This document shows positions 62,587 through 64,000 of a stretch of DNA of 64,000 bases, one piece after another. Below the pieces are notes generated by a model. The model was not told the origin of the DNA and did not search any database. It saw nothing but the letters and a program-made list of their open reading frames with translations. Made by a program: the position numbers and the translations under genes. This stretch comes from Priestia megaterium (GTDB lineage: Bacteria; Bacillota; Bacilli; Bacillales; Bacillaceae_H): positions 1 to 64,000 of the forward strand of contig VTEF01000003.1 of NCBI GenBank assembly GCA_008180335.1. Reading direction: 5' to 3'. The first letter of the stretch is position 1, and each line of letters begins with the position of its first letter.

Positions 62587-64000
62587 GGGGCAATGGCTTT
62601 ACTGATAAAATTTGTACCTTCATTCCTTTATGAGACTTTTAGATTAATTGGAATCCTCTTATCCATATTTAATTCAAATGTTCCATATGGATTCACATGG
62701 TTGTAAAATAAAGGAGTTAACCCCCTAAAATCATCAAGGGTCATTTTCTTGAGCCAATACTGGTTGTTGCTATAAAGAACTTCTTGAACCATTAAAGTAT
62801 TCATATAAACTAAGCAGTTTTGAAGTAATTGGAGTGATAGTGCAGACACTTCTTGGGCTTCGAGAGAATTAAAACGAATTTCATTATTTTTTCCATAAAA
62901 AATGTAGTTATTAACGGAATTCCAATGTTCAACGGTATTTAATCCTTCATGGATTTCTCTACGAACTTCCTCAAAATGTAAGTAATCACATAAGAAAATG
63001 GTTTTAATTGCTTTTCCTAACTCACATAAAGCTTGGTAAGTTGGGTGCTTCGTATCTCTTGTAAATCGCTTTAAAATGGCTTCTGCTGATGCAGTTCCTA
63101 ATCGTAAAGCAGTTGCGAACTTAATAATTTGCTCATACTGTTGACGGATAAGATCCCAGTTAATGGGCCTACTTAAGACGGGTTGTAAATGAGGATATTC
63201 CTCATTCATCCCGGCTTCAGGACGATACAATCTTTGAGAGCCAATATTTTTGAAGCGTGGCATCAACTTAAAATCAAGCAAATGGCAAAAAGCAAAAGCA
63301 ACAACACTTTGTCCATGCGTATCTACATAATTTCGATCTATTTCCATGTCTGTACAGTGACGTAGAACCCCCTCCATCATAGCTGCAACCTCAGAAGAGA
63401 GGCAGGTTTTGAGCTGAGAGTAAATACATGCTGATTTGCGATCTGTATGCCAATAGATCATCACTCCATGTTTTTTATAACGAGGATGCCATTCGGTAAG
63501 AAGATTTTGATCCCAAGCTCCAAAATGTTTTGAATCGGAAGCACATGCAGTAGTAGCTTCTCCCCATACTTCTTTCATTCGATGGTAAATAATTTGATTC
63601 GTAACTTCTGCATTAGCTTTTCGCAAATGATCTTTATGAATAAATTTATTACGGATATACTGAAGTTCACGATAGCTATCTTGGTTATTTCCAGCAGAGA
63701 CGGCTTTTAAACCGGTGTTTGTTCCTAATCCAAATAGGCTAAGAAGAAGTCGGCGTTGAACCGTTTCCTCATCTAAAATAGATCGGTCCGCAGTAGTTTT
63801 AAAATGCTTGGTGAATCCAGTATGAAAATCTGTTTCTTTTAATAAATCTAAGAGATTGATATTGGACCATCGATTCCTAATCTCCTGTTTAATTAAAGAC
63901 AAATGTGGAGGTTCGGCTTGCTTTTCTAGTGGGGTTACACGAATCCATCCCTTGTTATTTTTGTTGGTAATCTTAACTTTATCATTACTTTTATTTTCAA
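62587..64000. mobile_element. Tn3-family transposon, left end and transposase
   Basis: The transposase gene ends 41 bases inside a GGGGCAATGGCTTTACTGAT sequence (from 62587). Tn3-family inverted repeats typically start GGGG, so this is a candidate terminal repeat. The other end lies beyond the window, so the boundary is provisional. The cargo genes to the left would then lie outside this element. Confidence 0.5.
62628..64000 (-). CDS. Tn3-family transposase, 5' part beyond the window
   Basis: The frame is open from the right edge through an internal TTG at 63902 to the stop at 62628, giving at least 456 residues of the C-terminal DDE_Tnp_Tn3 domain. Typical segments are [40 protein letters not shown] (first catalytic Asp region), [20 protein letters not shown] and [20 protein letters not shown] (second Asp). 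The end is [20 protein letters not shown]. No stops or shifts are seen. It should catalyse replicative transposition. A decayed relative sits at 18664-19159. Confidence 0.9.
   Translation of the reverse strand, partial: ENKSNDKVKITNKNNKGWIRVTPLEKQAEPPHLSLIKQEIRNRWSNINLLDLLKETDFHTGFTKHFKTTADRSILDEETVQRRLLLSLFGLGTNTGLKAVSAGNNQDSYRELQYIRNKFIHKDHLRKANAEVTNQIIYHRMKEVWGEATTACASDSKHFGAWDQNLLTEWHPRYKKHGVMIYWHTDRKSACIYSQLKTCLSSEVAAMMEGVLRHCTDMEIDRNYVDTHGQSVVAFAFCHLLDFKLMPRFKNIGSQRLYRPEAGMNEEYPHLQPVLSRPINWDLIRQQYEQIIKFATALRLGTASAEAILKRFTRDTKHPTYQALCELGKAIKTIFLCDYLHFEEVRREIHEGLNTVEHWNSVNNYIFYGKNNEIRFNSLEAQEVSALSLQLLQNCLVYMNTLMVQEVLYSNNQYWLKKMTLDDFRGLTPLFYNHVNPYGTFELNMDKRIPINLKVS

Overview
The window looks like a chromosomal accessory stretch of a low-G+C, endospore-forming member of the Bacillaceae. 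Supporting signs are AT-rich DNA with strong AGGAGG-type ribosome binding sites, a complete gerA-type spore germinant receptor operon, a SigH-type sporulation sigma factor, a CYP102/TetR pair with a Bm3R1-type operator, YfmQ, YhfK and PadR/HAAS genes, and Tn3- and IS3-type elements like those of Bacillus. No rRNA, tRNA or CRISPR array was seen.

Layout. 0-2.1 kb: right end of an IS3-family element that has cut the 5' end of a NERD-domain gene, then a DUF2971 gene. 2.2-8 kb: a small zinc-ribbon protein, a BMP-family lipoprotein with its own chemoreceptor, and a CWB2 cell-wall-binding protein. 8.2-15.8 kb: CGNR regulator, HPP and two DoxX membrane proteins, YfmQ, a nucleotidyltransferase-like gene, O-methyltransferase, EamA exporter and XRE-cupin regulator, interspersed with gene relics. 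16-19.2 kb: membrane protein plus small XRE regulator behind a palindromic operator-promoter, DUF4386, a methyltransferase, then relics of a tyrosine recombinase and a Tn3 transposase. 19.5-25 kb: gerXA-XB-XC and a MATE exporter. 25-30 kb: small proteins, a phosphoesterase, TetR, and a CYP102 P450-reductase fusion that has lost about 450 residues in frame. 30-34 kb: SigH-like sigma factor, htpG behind a CIRCE operator, esterase. 34-43.5 kb: a TetR operon ending in a truncated nitroreductase, a LexA-boxed gene with an internal duplication, two acyl-CoA ligases, VanW, MarR and YhfK. 43.5-57 kb: NUDIX, cobalamin-binding protein, a G+C-richer AraC gene, SDR, hydrolases and several GNATs, with many single-lesion pseudogenes and a dispersed intergenic repeat. 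57-59.7 kb: an orphan MerR-type promoter, then a PadR-HAAS-DUF3784-YhfC operon cut off at its 3' end. 59.7-64 kb: serine recombinase, a membrane protein, a secreted DUF3238 protein and a Tn3-family transposase running off the right edge.

How the genes work together. The clear functional units are the BMP lipoprotein plus chemoreceptor pair, the germinant receptor operon, the TetR/CYP102 unit, the XRE/membrane-protein pair and the PadR/HAAS operon. The most striking overall property is gene decay. At least a dozen loci carry internal deletions, premature stops or frameshifts, and several transposon relics are present. I found no complete, clearly new multi-gene system. The best leads are the rebuilt CYP102 reductase, the SOS-boxed duplicated protein, the CIRCE-controlled htpG beside a second sigH, the BMP-chemoreceptor pair, and the PadR operon that may be transcribed without a leader.
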